From NCBI RefSeq assembly GCF_001652265.1, contig NZ_LWBS01000219.1, forward strand, positions 19,760 to 83,759: 64,000 nucleotides of DNA, written 5' to 3'. The position numbers and the translations under genes are program-made. This DNA is from Rhizobium leguminosarum. Its GTDB lineage: Bacteria; Pseudomonadota; Alphaproteobacteria; Rhizobiales; Rhizobiaceae. Positions within the stretch are counted from its first letter, which is position 1; every line of letters begins with the position of its first letter. Under the pieces are notes generated by a model. That model was not told where the DNA came from, did no database searches, and worked only from the letters and a program-made list of their open reading frames with translations. Positions 26,210 through 34,085 of this stretch are shown here, in pieces.

Positions 26210-27133
26210 ATGCTGAAGGTGCTGCGCACGATCTACGACGTGGTCTATGACGCGATCTGTCACATGGTCGAGGACGACGGCTTCGCCATGGCAAGCCATG
26301 TGGCGCTGTCGAGCCTGCTTGCGGTTTTCCCCTTCCTGATCTTCGGCACCGCGCTTGCAAGCTTCCTCGGCGCCGATCAGTTTTCCTCGACCGCCATCCA
26401 CCTGATCTTCGACACGTGGCCCGAGGCGATCGCCAAGCCGCTGGCCGACCAGGTACTTCAGGTGCTGACCATTCCGCGCGGCGGGCTGCTGACGATCTCG
26501 GTGCTGGCGGCCGCCTATTTCGCCTCGAACGGCGTCGAGGCGCTACGCATCTCGCTCAACCGCGCCTACCGGGTGCAGGAAACGCGGCCCTGGTATTTCA
26601 CCCGTCTCTTCAGCCTCGGCTACGTGCTGATCGCGGTCATCATCTTTGCGGCGATCAGCATTCTGCTCGTCGCCCTGCCGCTGGCACTCGATTATTCCAG
26701 GAAATGGTTTCCGCTATTTGCCGAAACGCTCGACATCGTCTTCAGCTGGCGCATCTACGGCACGCTGGTGGTTCTGACCGTCGGACTGCTGGTCATGCAT
26801 CTCTGGCTGCCAGCCGGCAAGCGGCGGGTCTTCGACGTCATTCCGGGCGTGCTGCTGACGCTGCTCCTCTGGCTCGCCGGCGCGCTGATCTTTGCCTATT
26901 ATCTCGCGACCTTCGCCAATTATACGGCAACCTATGCCGGTCTCGCCTCTGTCATGATCGTGCTGATCTTCCTCTATATGGTCGGCGTCATCTTCATCAT
27001 CGGAGCGGAGATCAACGCGGCGCTGATCAAGTTCCGCGTCTTCCGGATGTTTTCGCACACGCTTTCGATCGTCGGCAGAGAGCGCGTCGAAAGGCAATCA
27101 GAGCCCGACAAGGCGGCGAATATCCGCCCCTGA
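26210..27133 (+). CDS. YihY/virulence factor BrkB family membrane protein
   Basis: A 307-residue polytopic protein with about six TMs. The family landmarks are ASHVALSSLLAVFPFLIFG at the start, YFASNGVEALRISLNRAYRVQETRPW in the middle and VFDVIPGVLLTLLLWLAGALIF later. This family was once called RNase BN by mistake. The true function is unclear; transport or lipid roles have been suggested. Its 3' end overlaps the convergent gluQ gene by 36 bp. The start at 26210 is preferred over the longer antisense-derived frame from 25394. Confidence 0.87.
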   Translation: MLKVLRTIYDVVYDAICHMVEDDGFAMASHVALSSLLAVFPFLIFGTALASFLGADQFSSTAIHLIFDTWPEAIAKPLADQVLQVLTIPRGGLLTISVLAAAYFASNGVEALRISLNRAYRVQETRPWYFTRLFSLGYVLIAVIIFAAISILLVALPLALDYSRKWFPLFAETLDIVFSWRIYGTLVVLTVGLLVMHLWLPAGKRRVFDVIPGVLLTLLLWLAGALIFAYYLATFANYTATYAGLASVMIVLIFLYMVGVIFIIGAEINAALIKFRVFRMFSHTLSIVGRERVERQSEPDKAANIRP

Positions 27134-27979
27134 CATGCCCTGGGCGCGCAATTCGCCAAGCCCAGTGTCGCCTTGGCTTTTCGAAAGCTTGCGGCCATCG
27201 GCGCCGAGAATGAGACGATGATGGCGATAGACCGGCTGCGGCAGGCCGAGCAGCACCTGCAATAGCCGATGCACCGATGTCGCGTGGAAGAGGTCGAGCC
27301 CGCGCACGACATGGGTGATGCCCTGCAGCGCATCGTCGACGACCACGGAAAGATGATAGCTCGATGGCGCATCCGAGCGCGACAGGATGACGTCGCCCCA
27401 GACGTCGGGCTCGGCGGCGATCTCACCTGTCCTGCCGTCGCCGGTTTCCGTCCAGAACAGCAGTTCGCCGATCAGGTCGAGCGCTTTGCGCATATCGAGC
27501 CGCCAGGCATGTTTCTTTCCCGAAGTCAGCATTTCCCGCCATTCGTCTGCCGAACGCTCGCGATCATTTGCGGGATAATGCGGGGTGCCGTCGGGATCGC
27601 GCGGCCAGGATTCACCCCCCGCCTCGTAGGCGGTGACCCGCGCTTTCACCTCGCCGCGCGTCAGAAAGGCGGGATAGACCAGTCCGCGCTCGATCAGCGT
27701 GTGCAGCGCCGCCTGATATTCGGGGAAGTGTTCCGACTGACGCCGCACCGGGCTTTCCCACTTGATATCAAGCCATTCGAGATCGCTGAGGATGCCGGCC
27801 TCGAACTCCGGCGTGCAGCGCGTCTGGTCGATATCCTCGATGCGCAGCAGCAAGCGGCCTTGTCCGGCCTCCGCCATGTCGCGGTTCAGCAGGGCCGAGA
27901 GGGCATGGCCGAGATGCAACGGTCCGTTGGGGCTCGGCGCAAAACGAAAGACGGGTTTTTGACGCTCGCTCGTGGTCAT
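27098..27979 (-). CDS. gluQ: Glutamyl-Q tRNA(Asp) synthetase
   Basis: A 293-residue paralogue of the catalytic core of glutamyl-tRNA synthetase without the anticodon-binding domain; it attaches glutamate to queuosine at position 34 of tRNA(Asp). The class I signatures are HLGH at residues 22-25 and KLSKSQGD near the C-terminus. The zinc-binding cysteines of the E. coli enzyme are absent in the matching region (LVYPAFLTRGEV). The ATG at 27979 is chosen; ATG 27994 is possible. It overlaps YihY (3' ends) and lies head to head with the glycosylase gene, with the start codons about 14 bp apart. Confidence 0.9.
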   Translation of the reverse strand: MTTSERQKPVFRFAPSPNGPLHLGHALSALLNRDMAEAGQGRLLLRIEDIDQTRCTPEFEAGILSDLEWLDIKWESPVRRQSEHFPEYQAALHTLIERGLVYPAFLTRGEVKARVTAYEAGGESWPRDPDGTPHYPANDRERSADEWREMLTSGKKHAWRLDMRKALDLIGELLFWTETGDGRTGEIAAEPDVWGDVILSRSDAPSSYHLSVVVDDALQGITHVVRGLDLFHATSVHRLLQVLLGLPQPVYRHHRLILGADGRKLSKSQGDTGLGELRAQGMSGADIRRLVGL

Positions 27980-27992
27980 GCTTTCTTCTGCC

Positions 27993-28670
27993 ATGGATTC
28001 GGCTTTTGAACCACTGCGAGGCAAAGTGCAGATCATCCGCAACGAAGACGATGTCAGGCAGGGCCTCGAAGTGCTGCTTCGCCTCGATCCGCGTCTTGCG
28101 CCGATCGTCGCGGAGGCCGGGCCTATTCCGCTGCGGCTGCGCGAACCCGGCTTTGCCGGCCTTGCCCATATCATCGTCTCGCAGATGGTGTCGCGCGCCA
28201 GCGCCGACGCGATCTGGCGGCGCATGCTGCCGGCGGATGGTCTTTTGACTGCTGAAGGCTACGTGCTGCTTCACGCTGAGGCATGGCGCGAATTCGGCTT
28301 GTCGCGCGCCAAGGCCGAGACGCTGTCGCGGATTGCCGAAGCGGTCGCCTCCGGCCGCCTCGATCTCTCCGGGCTCTGCCTGAAGCCGCCGGGCGAGGCG
28401 CTTGCCGAACTGACCGCGCTGAAGGGCGTTGGGCCGTGGACGGCGGAGGTCTATTTGATGTTTTGCGGCGGCCATGCCGATGTTTTCCCGGCCGGCGATG
28501 TCGCGCTGCAGAATGCCGTCGGGGCGGCATTCGGTCTTGCAGCACGGCCGCCGGCAAAGGCTCTGACCCAGCTTGCGGAAGTCTGGTCGCCGTGGCGTTC
28601 GGTGGCGGCACGGCTTTTCTGGGCCTATTACGCCACGAAAATGCGCCGTGACATGGTGCCGATCGGCTGA
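27993..28670 (+). CDS. DNA-3-methyladenine glycosylase, AlkA-like
   Basis: A 225-residue HhH-GPD superfamily glycosylase that removes alkylated bases. The helix-hairpin-helix is LTALKGVGPWTAEVYLM and the catalytic aspartate is D169 in VFPAGDVALQNA. The N-terminal AlkA_N domain is missing, so it resembles the shorter family II enzymes. The start is uncertain: ATG 27993, ATG 27978 and GTG 27972 are in frame with no convincing ribosome-binding site. Its 5' end is head to head with gluQ. Confidence 0.87.
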   Translation: MDSAFEPLRGKVQIIRNEDDVRQGLEVLLRLDPRLAPIVAEAGPIPLRLREPGFAGLAHIIVSQMVSRASADAIWRRMLPADGLLTAEGYVLLHAEAWREFGLSRAKAETLSRIAEAVASGRLDLSGLCLKPPGEALAELTALKGVGPWTAEVYLMFCGGHADVFPAGDVALQNAVGAAFGLAARPPAKALTQLAEVWSPWRSVAARLFWAYYATKMRRDMVPIG

Positions 28671-28781
28671 TCGGCAACACTCTTCAAATTGCCTTTATCC
28701 TCTGAATTTATTGGACTTCACAATCCTGTAACAACCGGCTTAATATACAGGTGCAGATGCCGAATCGATCAGGAGAGTCCC

Positions 28782-29339
28782 TTGACGATTGCAGTCTCCC
28801 CACAGGCCCTGCCAGCGCTCGTCCTGAACGCTGACTACCGGCCACTGAGTTATTACCCCTTGTCGCTGTGGTCCTGGCAGGACGCGATCAAGGCGGTATT
28901 TCTCGACCGTGTGAACATCATTGCAGAGTATGAACATTCGGTTTCCTCGCCGAGCTTTTCGATGCGGCTTCCGAGTGTCGTGTGCCTGAAGACTTACGTT
29001 CAGCCGTCCCGCAATCCCGCTTTCACCCGATTCAACGTTTTCCTGCGCGACCGGTTCGAGTGCCAGTATTGCGGCGCTCATGACGACCTGACCTTCGACC
29101 ACGTCATCCCGCGCGCCCATGGCGGCGAGACGACCTGGGAAAATGTCGTCGCAGCCTGCTCGCCCTGCAATCTGCGAAAGGGCAGCAAGCTTCCGAAGCA
29201 GGCAGGCATGTTCCCGGCGCAGAAGCCCTACCAGCCGACGGTGCAGGATCTGCACAATAACGGCCGGCTGTTCCCGCCAAACTATCTGCATGAAAGCTGG
29301 CTCGACTATCTCTACTGGGATACCGAACTGCAGCCCTGA
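28782..29339 (+). CDS. HNH endonuclease family protein
   Basis: A 185-residue protein with an HNH/McrA-type nuclease fold. The zinc knuckle is C94QYC97 and C126SPC129, and the active-site core is FDHVIPRAHGG (D106-H107) with N121. The first 80 residues carry the conserved LVLNADYRPLSYYPLSLWSWQDA. This version is widespread in alphaproteobacteria and is not part of a restriction system here; its function is unknown. The start is TTG at 28782, fixed by AGGAGA five bases upstream; the longer frame from 28689 has no support. Confidence 0.9.
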   Translation: MTIAVSPQALPALVLNADYRPLSYYPLSLWSWQDAIKAVFLDRVNIIAEYEHSVSSPSFSMRLPSVVCLKTYVQPSRNPAFTRFNVFLRDRFECQYCGAHDDLTFDHVIPRAHGGETTWENVVAACSPCNLRKGSKLPKQAGMFPAQKPYQPTVQDLHNNGRLFPPNYLHESWLDYLYWDTELQP

Positions 29340-29351
29340 TCGAACGGCCTA

Positions 29352-29420
29352 CAGCGTCGTGCGTCTTTTCGGAGGCGCAAAAGACGCTATACATTTCGGT
29401 TTCCTGCATAATTTATGCAG
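29352..29420. repeat. RIME-like element, short form
   Basis: This is the second copy of the 60-base module at 3890-3949, followed by the small palindrome CTGCATAA-T-TTATGCAG (29404-29420) but without the inner AT-rich stem of the first copy. The stop codon of dsbB (29413-29415) lies within the palindrome, so the repeat supplies the last coding bases of dsbB and separates it from the convergent HNH gene. Confidence 0.72.
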
Positions 29421-29934
29421 TGGTGGCCTTGCGAACGCCGACAAATGCGAAGGCCGCAAGCAGGATTCCGGCAATCACGTTCCAGCCGGCAAAAGACAGG
29501 CCGAGCACCCGCAGTGCCGCGTCGGTGCAGGACGGGCCCTTGATGGTGTTGAGCTCGCCGAGCAGATCGCCGGCATTGGTCGTCATGCTGCTTGCCGTCG
29601 TCGAGCAGGTGGCCGGGCCGGGCCAGAAATGCCATTCGACACCGGCGTGATAGACACCCATGCCTGCCGTCACCAACATCAGGATGCCGGCCGCGAGAAT
29701 GAGCGCCCGGGTGATCCAGTTCGGCAGTCCGACGAGTTCGGAGATTGCGGCCAGGATCGCGATCGGGATGGCATAATAATAGGGCTGACGCTGCAACAGG
29801 CAGAGCGCGCAAGGAATATAGCCGCCGATATACTGGAAGCCGAGCGCCGTTCCGACAGCCGCCGCCATGCCGATGGCGAGCAACATGGAATAAATAAAGC
29901 CGGGGCGGGCGAGCGGCGAGGAAGTGGCAGTCAT
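29413..29934 (-). CDS. Disulfide bond formation protein DsbB family
   Basis: A 173-residue four-TM protein that reoxidises the periplasmic thiol oxidase DsbA and passes electrons to quinone. The first periplasmic pair is C42ALC45 followed by LLQRQPYYYAI with the quinone-binding arginine; the second is C110 in GPATC and C136 in KGPSC. The ATG at 29934 begins the family N-terminus; the longer frame to 30108 is antisense into yqaA. It is 22 bp after the YqaA gene on the same strand. The stop codon is inside a RIME-like repeat. Confidence 0.88.
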   Translation of the reverse strand: MTATSSPLARPGFIYSMLLAIGMAAAVGTALGFQYIGGYIPCALCLLQRQPYYYAIPIAILAAISELVGLPNWITRALILAAGILMLVTAGMGVYHAGVEWHFWPGPATCSTTASSMTTNAGDLLGELNTIKGPSCTDAALRVLGLSFAGWNVIAGILLAAFAFVGVRKATTA

Positions 29935-29956
29935 GGCAGGGCTCCGCGAAATTGGC

Positions 29957-30553
29957 TCAGTGGGCAAACAGTTTATAAGCGATTCCGAGTGTGATGAGGA
30001 CGCCGGCACCGATGCCGACGATCTGACCAAGGCGTTTCTCGACGAAGTGGCGGATCGGCTCACCATATCGACGAAGCAGCCACGCCAAAAGCAGGAACCG
30101 AGCACCACGAGCTATGATGGCGGAAATAACGAAGAAGCCTAGATTCATGCCAATGACGCCAGCCATAATGGTCACGACCTTAATCGGCGGAAGGTGTGCT
30201 AAGCCGGAAGTCACCAGCAATAGTAACAGGATTTCCCATTCGCCGTGGATCGCGCCTCGCAATTGTTCGAAATCATCGAATTTGTTGTAGAACTCAAGAA
30301 CTGGTCTGGCGATTGCGTCATAGGCGTAATAGCCGAGCGCCCAGCCGGCGATGCCGCCGAGCACGGAGGCGACAGTCGCAATCAACGCATAGCGATAGGC
30401 GCGTTCCGGCTTGGCAAGCGCCATCGGCAGGAAGAGCACATCGGCGGGGACGAGAAAGACGGAGCTTTCGACGAAGGCGATGACGGCGAGCCAGACTTCG
30501 GCCGATTTGCGCGAGGCCAAAGACATGGTCCAGTCGTAAAGTCTGCGGAGCAT
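29957..30553 (-). CDS. YqaA/DedA-family membrane protein
   Basis: A 198-residue protein of the SNARE-associated/DedA superfamily, YqaA branch. Landmarks are AFVESSVFLVPADVLFLPMALAKPERA and GGIAGWALGYYAYDAIARPVLEFYNKF with about five hydrophobic segments. DedA proteins have been linked to membrane homeostasis and, for some members, undecaprenyl-phosphate or phosphatidylethanolamine flipping; this branch is not assigned. It precedes dsbB in a likely two-gene unit. Confidence 0.85.
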   Translation of the reverse strand: MLRRLYDWTMSLASRKSAEVWLAVIAFVESSVFLVPADVLFLPMALAKPERAYRYALIATVASVLGGIAGWALGYYAYDAIARPVLEFYNKFDDFEQLRGAIHGEWEILLLLLVTSGLAHLPPIKVVTIMAGVIGMNLGFFVISAIIARGARFLLLAWLLRRYGEPIRHFVEKRLGQIVGIGAGVLITLGIAYKLFAH

Positions 30554-30750
30554 TCCGTTTCCTTCCTGTTGCGGTGCAGAAAAGCTTTAGGGACCATGCG
30601 CGGCGCTGTAAATGCTCGCCCGTGTCCTTCCTGCCACCGCCGTCCAAAAATTATCGTGATGCGGGCCACCGGCGCCTCTCCCAAGATTTCACGGGATTGC
30701 GAATCGGCCATTCTGCGACAAGCTGATTTGGGGACGATGTGCAGGGTGGC

Positions 30751-31041
30751 ATGAGGATGTTCAAAGTGATTGAAGGCGGCCGTGGGCAGGCTGTGCAAAT
30801 GGATAACCGGTCCGCAGAGGGGCGCGGACCGAGCAGAGACGACGTGCGCCGGGAGGCTGCGCGACGGATCGACGAGAGCGGTTATCATCTGTCCCGCATC
30901 CGGGAATTCGCGACCGGCGTGCCGATGCTGGCGTCTCTCAAACACTTATCGCTGCAGATCGACTTCGCAGCCGAGGCGTTGTCGCGGCTCGACCCGATCC
31001 CGGAAGATTTCCGCGCCGACGGTTATTGGCCGGCGGGCTGA
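30751..31041 (+). CDS. Hypothetical protein
   Basis: A 96-residue soluble protein I do not recognise. It is charged (DDVRREAARRIDESGYHLSRIREF) with a helical C-terminal half (ASLKHLSLQIDFAAEALSRLDPIPEDF) ending in YWPAG. The start may be ATG 30751, ATG 30757 or GTG 30739. It ends 3 bp before the truncated edge of an IS481-type fragment, so its native C-terminus or downstream neighbour may have been altered by the insertion. Confidence 0.6.
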   Translation: MRMFKVIEGGRGQAVQMDNRSAEGRGPSRDDVRREAARRIDESGYHLSRIREFATGVPMLASLKHLSLQIDFAAEALSRLDPIPEDFRADGYWPAG

Positions 31042-31044
31042 GGT

Positions 31045-31320
31045 AATCCCGCGACGAGCGATCGCCCATCGCACCACCGCCACCGGCCTTGTAACGCTCG
31101 ACCCAGCGCAAAACGATCTTCGACGAGACGCCATAAACACGGGCGGCCTGGGCTTGGGACAACCGCCCATCGACAACCGCGCAGGCCATTTCCTCTCGAC
31201 GCACAGGTGTCAGTCGGGCATTCTTGTGGATGTTCATTCGGAGCGATCCTGGAAAACTGTTGTGTGGTAACTCCAGTCTCCTAAATCCGCTCCGAATGGA
31301 CAACCTCCTGAAAGCTCACA
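31045..31320 (-). pseudogene. IS481-family transposase remnant with one terminal repeat
   Basis: On the minus strand, the ATG at 31237 opens MNIHKNARLTPVRREEMACA and continues with VSSKIVLRWVERYKAGG and MGDRSSR, the helix-turn-helix N-terminus of IS481-family transposases. Similarity stops after about 62 residues and the integrase core is missing. The outer end at 31320 begins TGTGAGCTTTCAGGAGG, consistent with one terminal inverted repeat. The other end is gone. This is a dead fragment of about 275 bp. Confidence 0.75.
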
Positions 31321-31346
31321 TCTAGGGATCAATCCCTAAGCCTGTC

Positions 31347-31371
31347 GGAACAACTGCTTTCGCGCATGGTT
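31347..31371 (+). promoter_or_regulatory. EcfG/RpoE2-type promoter
   Basis: GGAAC at 31347-31351, an 18-base spacer and TT at 31370-31371 fit the EcfG (RpoE2) consensus GGAAC-N18/19-TT of the alphaproteobacterial general stress response. It lies 41 bp before the start codon of the Ser/Asn-rich secreted protein, a normal distance. A small palindrome AGGGATCAATCCCT precedes it at 31324. Confidence 0.6.
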
Positions 31372-31411
31372 TCTTTCTCGTGATCAACAAAATCCTGAGG
31401 AGGATATACCC

Positions 31412-31741
31412 ATGCGGATGAAACTTGCTGCAGTCTCGCTGCTCGCCCTTGGCATGGCGACGTCGGCTTTCGCACAGAGCAACCCGCCGCAGGCTCCGAC
31501 CAACAGCGGCGCCAACACGCCGAGCAGCTCAGAATATAACAGCACCGGCAACAGCGGCAGCGGCACGACGGTACCACTGGATCCGAATGCGACGAACAGC
31601 ACGACGAACAATGGCTCCGGCAGTTCGATGAACATGCCGATGAACAAGGCGAATTGCCCGGACCAGCCGAGCGGTGAGTCGCTTCAGACGCAAGGCGGCA
31701 ACAGCGGTACCACGACCAGCGAAGCCTGCCCTGACAAGTAG
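31412..31741 (+). CDS. Ser/Thr/Asn/Gly-rich small secreted protein
   Basis: A 109-residue protein with a clear signal peptide (residues 1-21, cleavage after AFA, mature start QSNPPQAPT). The mature part is low complexity, dominated by Ser, Asn, Thr, Gly and Pro, with two cysteines near the end (ANCPDQ, EACPDK) that may form a disulfide. No known domain. GAGGAGGATATACCC gives a strong ribosome-binding site. The EcfG-type promoter upstream suggests stress or stationary-phase expression. Confidence 0.75.
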   Translation: MRMKLAAVSLLALGMATSAFAQSNPPQAPTNSGANTPSSSEYNSTGNSGSGTTVPLDPNATNSTTNNGSGSSMNMPMNKANCPDQPSGESLQTQGGNSGTTTSEACPDK

Positions 31742-31792
31742 TCCACTATTTGCCGAAACGCTGCATCTCCGTCGGGAGCTGCGGCTTCCGTT

Positions 31793-33538
31793 TCAGGAAA
31801 GGTCCATCGACTTTTCCCATTGCTGACGCAGGACGTTCATTTCCGTCCGCTTCTGGGCCATTTCGCTGACGGCTGCGCGCAGATGTGGGTGGTGCGACAT
31901 GAACATGTTGAAGTCGCGCCGCTCGAGCACCTCGAACTGGCAGAAATCGACTGCGATGACGTCGGCGGTGCGCCGTGCGCCGGTCAGCAGCGCCATTTCG
32001 CCGAAGAAGGCGCCCGGCTCCAGACGGATGGCGCCGCTGGCGAGCCGCACTTCCACCGCACCGGACGAGATGAAATACATGCTGTCGCCGCGGTCGCCGC
32101 GGCGGATGACGCGTTCGCCGGGCGGCGCGGATTTCGCCTTGAAGAGCAGCAGCAGCTCCTCCTGCGCGTCCTCGTTGACTTGGGAGAACAGCGGGAAAGT
32201 CTCGATCAGCTGCTGCATCTTCAGTTGATGCTGGCGCTCGCGCTCGTCGCCGAGCGCCCTGATCTTTTCCAGTTCTTTGCCGAGCGCCTTCTGCCTGCTC
32301 CTGCCGTAGCTCTCCCAGAGGGAGGGCCATTTCGAATGAATATATTTCTTCAGGCCTTCGGTTGCGAAGATCACGATCGGGTTGAGTGTGATCGACAGGA
32401 TCGCGGCAGCGAGGATCAGATCCTGGCCCTCATGCGGCAGGAGCCCGAGTGAGACGCCGAGGCCGGCGAGGATGAAGGAAAACTCGCCGATCTGGGCGAG
32501 GCCGCCGGCCAACGTCAGTCCCATGCTGATCGGATATCGCAGCAGGATGACGATGAGGAAGGTGATGATGCCCTTGCCGAGGATGACGAGCGCCAGCGCG
32601 CCGATCACGGCCAGCGGCTGGCGCACCAGGATCGAGGGGTCGAAGAGCATGCCGACGGAGACGAAGAACAGCACGGAGAAGGCATTCTGCAACGGCAATG
32701 AATCGGCCGCCGCTCTGTGGCTGAGCTGGGATTCGCTCATGACGACGCCGGCGAAAAAGGCGCCGAGCGCAAAGGAGACGCCGAAAATCGCCGCCGAGCC
32801 GAAGGCGATGCCGAGCGCGATCGCCAGCACCGTCAGCGTAAAGAGTTCGCGCGAGCCGGTGCGGGCGATCAGCGTCAGCAGCCAGGGCACAATGCGAGGG
32901 CCGAGGAAGATCGCCATGGCGGCGAAGGCCGCCACCTTCAGCAGCGTCAGGCCGATCGTCAGCACCAGCGGCAGCTCGCCGAGGCCGTGGTTGGTATCGA
33001 CGGCGTGGCCGCCGAGAAGCTCTGCGAGCGCCGGCAGCAGCACCAGCGCCAGCACCATCACCAGATCCTCGACGATCAGCCAGCCGACGGCGACGCGTCC
33101 GCTTGCCGCGTTGACGAGATTACGCTCCTCCAGCGCCTTCAAGAGCACGACGGTGCTTGCCACCGACAGGCTGAGGCCGAGGACGATGCCGGCGCCGAGG
33201 CTCCAGCCCCAGAGTTTGCAAAGACCGATGCCCAAGAGGGTGGCGAGGATAATCCGCCCGATCGCGCCAGGCACGGCGATGCCGCGCACGGCGAGCAGGT
33301 CGGAAGCGGAAAAATGCAGGCCGACGCCGAACATCAGAAGAATGACGCCCATCTCGGCGAGCTGGCCGGCAAGGGCGGTATCGGCGACGAAGCCCGGCGT
33401 GAACGGCCCCATCAGGATGCCGGCCATCAAATAACCGACGAGCGGCGGCAGCCGAAGCCGGTCGGCCCCATAGCCCAGGATCGCTGCGAAAACGAAACTG
33501 ACGGCGACCGTCGCGATAAGTCCTACTTCCTGATGCAC
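31793..33538 (-). CDS. CPA2-family cation:proton antiporter with cNMP-binding domain
   Basis: A 581-residue protein. Residues about 5-385 form a Na+/H+ exchanger domain with some 12 TMs (LPPLVGYLMAGILMGPFTPG; LSLSVASTVVLLKALEE; GWLIVEDLVMVLALV with the ion-site acidic residue). Instead of the RCK/TrkA-N domain of KefB, the C-terminus has a cyclic-nucleotide-binding fold (about 430-555) with SAPPGERVIRRGDRGDSMYFIS and LEPGAFFGEMALLTGARRTADV, the latter being the phosphate-binding cassette. The start is GTG at 33538 with GAGAGGG upstream; the longer frame to 33589 is unsupported. It is convergent with the secreted-protein gene. Confidence 0.88.
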   Translation of the reverse strand: MHQEVGLIATVAVSFVFAAILGYGADRLRLPPLVGYLMAGILMGPFTPGFVADTALAGQLAEMGVILLMFGVGLHFSASDLLAVRGIAVPGAIGRIILATLLGIGLCKLWGWSLGAGIVLGLSLSVASTVVLLKALEERNLVNAASGRVAVGWLIVEDLVMVLALVLLPALAELLGGHAVDTNHGLGELPLVLTIGLTLLKVAAFAAMAIFLGPRIVPWLLTLIARTGSRELFTLTVLAIALGIAFGSAAIFGVSFALGAFFAGVVMSESQLSHRAAADSLPLQNAFSVLFFVSVGMLFDPSILVRQPLAVIGALALVILGKGIITFLIVILLRYPISMGLTLAGGLAQIGEFSFILAGLGVSLGLLPHEGQDLILAAAILSITLNPIVIFATEGLKKYIHSKWPSLWESYGRSRQKALGKELEKIRALGDERERQHQLKMQQLIETFPLFSQVNEDAQEELLLLFKAKSAPPGERVIRRGDRGDSMYFISSGAVEVRLASGAIRLEPGAFFGEMALLTGARRTADVIAVDFCQFEVLERRDFNMFMSHHPHLRAAVSEMAQKRTEMNVLRQQWEKSMDLS

Positions 33539-33696
33539 GTCCGCCCTCTCTTGTGATAGCGGCGGCCACTTTGGACGAAGCGCAAGCAAAATTAAACAGT
33601 TGATTTGGGATGGGCTGCTGTTCGGGCTTTCGTTCTCAGTGCTGGCTGGTGTGGCGCAGACGTCGTCCGCGGCACAGTCGGGCCGTCACCGATGTT

Positions 33697-33721
33697 GGAA
33701 CCACTTGGGTCTTGCCTCGTT
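33697..33721 (+). promoter_or_regulatory. EcfG/RpoE2-type promoter
   Basis: GGAAC at 33697-33701, a 16-base spacer and CGTT at 33718-33721 exactly match the EcfG consensus GGAAC-N16/17-CGTT. The next start codon is at 33750, leaving a short leader of about 20-25 bases that includes the AAGGAG ribosome-binding site. It is the better of the two EcfG-like promoters in the window. Confidence 0.68.
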
Positions 33722-33749
33722 GCCCTTTCATCAAGAAAGGAGAAACGAC

Positions 33750-34034
33750 ATGCGGAAGATGATCTTGAACTGTACTGTAGCGGCGCTTGCCGCCTGCTCG
33801 TTTGCAGCGCCTGTTCTTGCCGACAGCGTGTATGTGAGGGAGCGTTCTTATGATGACGGCTATCGCCACGAGCGGGTACGACCCGGCATCACCATCAGCG
33901 AGCGTGGCGTCACTTTCGGTGCCGTGCGCGAACGCGAGCATCGCCGCTATCGCGATAATGGCTGCGAAACCAGGAGCGTCACCCGACAGACCGACGAAGG
34001 CGAGGTCACCAGGACGGTCCGGCGCTGCAATTAA
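33750..34034 (+). CDS. Small secreted basic protein of unknown function
   Basis: A 94-residue protein with a signal peptide (about residues 1-24, ending APVLA before DSVYVRERS). The mature part is highly charged and Arg-rich (RSYDDGYRHERVRPGITISERG, REREHRRYRDN) and has two cysteines (NGCETRS and the penultimate RRCN). I recognise no named domain, though similar small periplasmic proteins are common in rhizobia. AAGGAG lies seven bases before the ATG. An EcfG-type promoter precedes it, so it is a likely general-stress gene. Confidence 0.78.
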   Translation: MRKMILNCTVAALAACSFAAPVLADSVYVRERSYDDGYRHERVRPGITISERGVTFGAVREREHRRYRDNGCETRSVTRQTDEGEVTRTVRRCN

Positions 34035-34056
34035 CGAAAAAATATGCGATAAGGTC

Positions 34057-34085
34057 GAAGCCCGGTTCCCACGAGCCGGGTTTTC
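34057..34085 (+). terminator. Rho-independent terminator
   Basis: A hairpin with core CCCGG/CCGGG and AT/GU-extended base (GAAG/TTTT), loop of ten bases, followed by TTTTC. It lies 23 bp after the stop codon of the small secreted protein gene. Confidence 0.6.

Noticed and set aside
28689..28781. 31-codon N-terminal extension of the HNH protein
   Set aside because: AGGAGA just before TTG 28782 and the family N-terminus both support the shorter protein.
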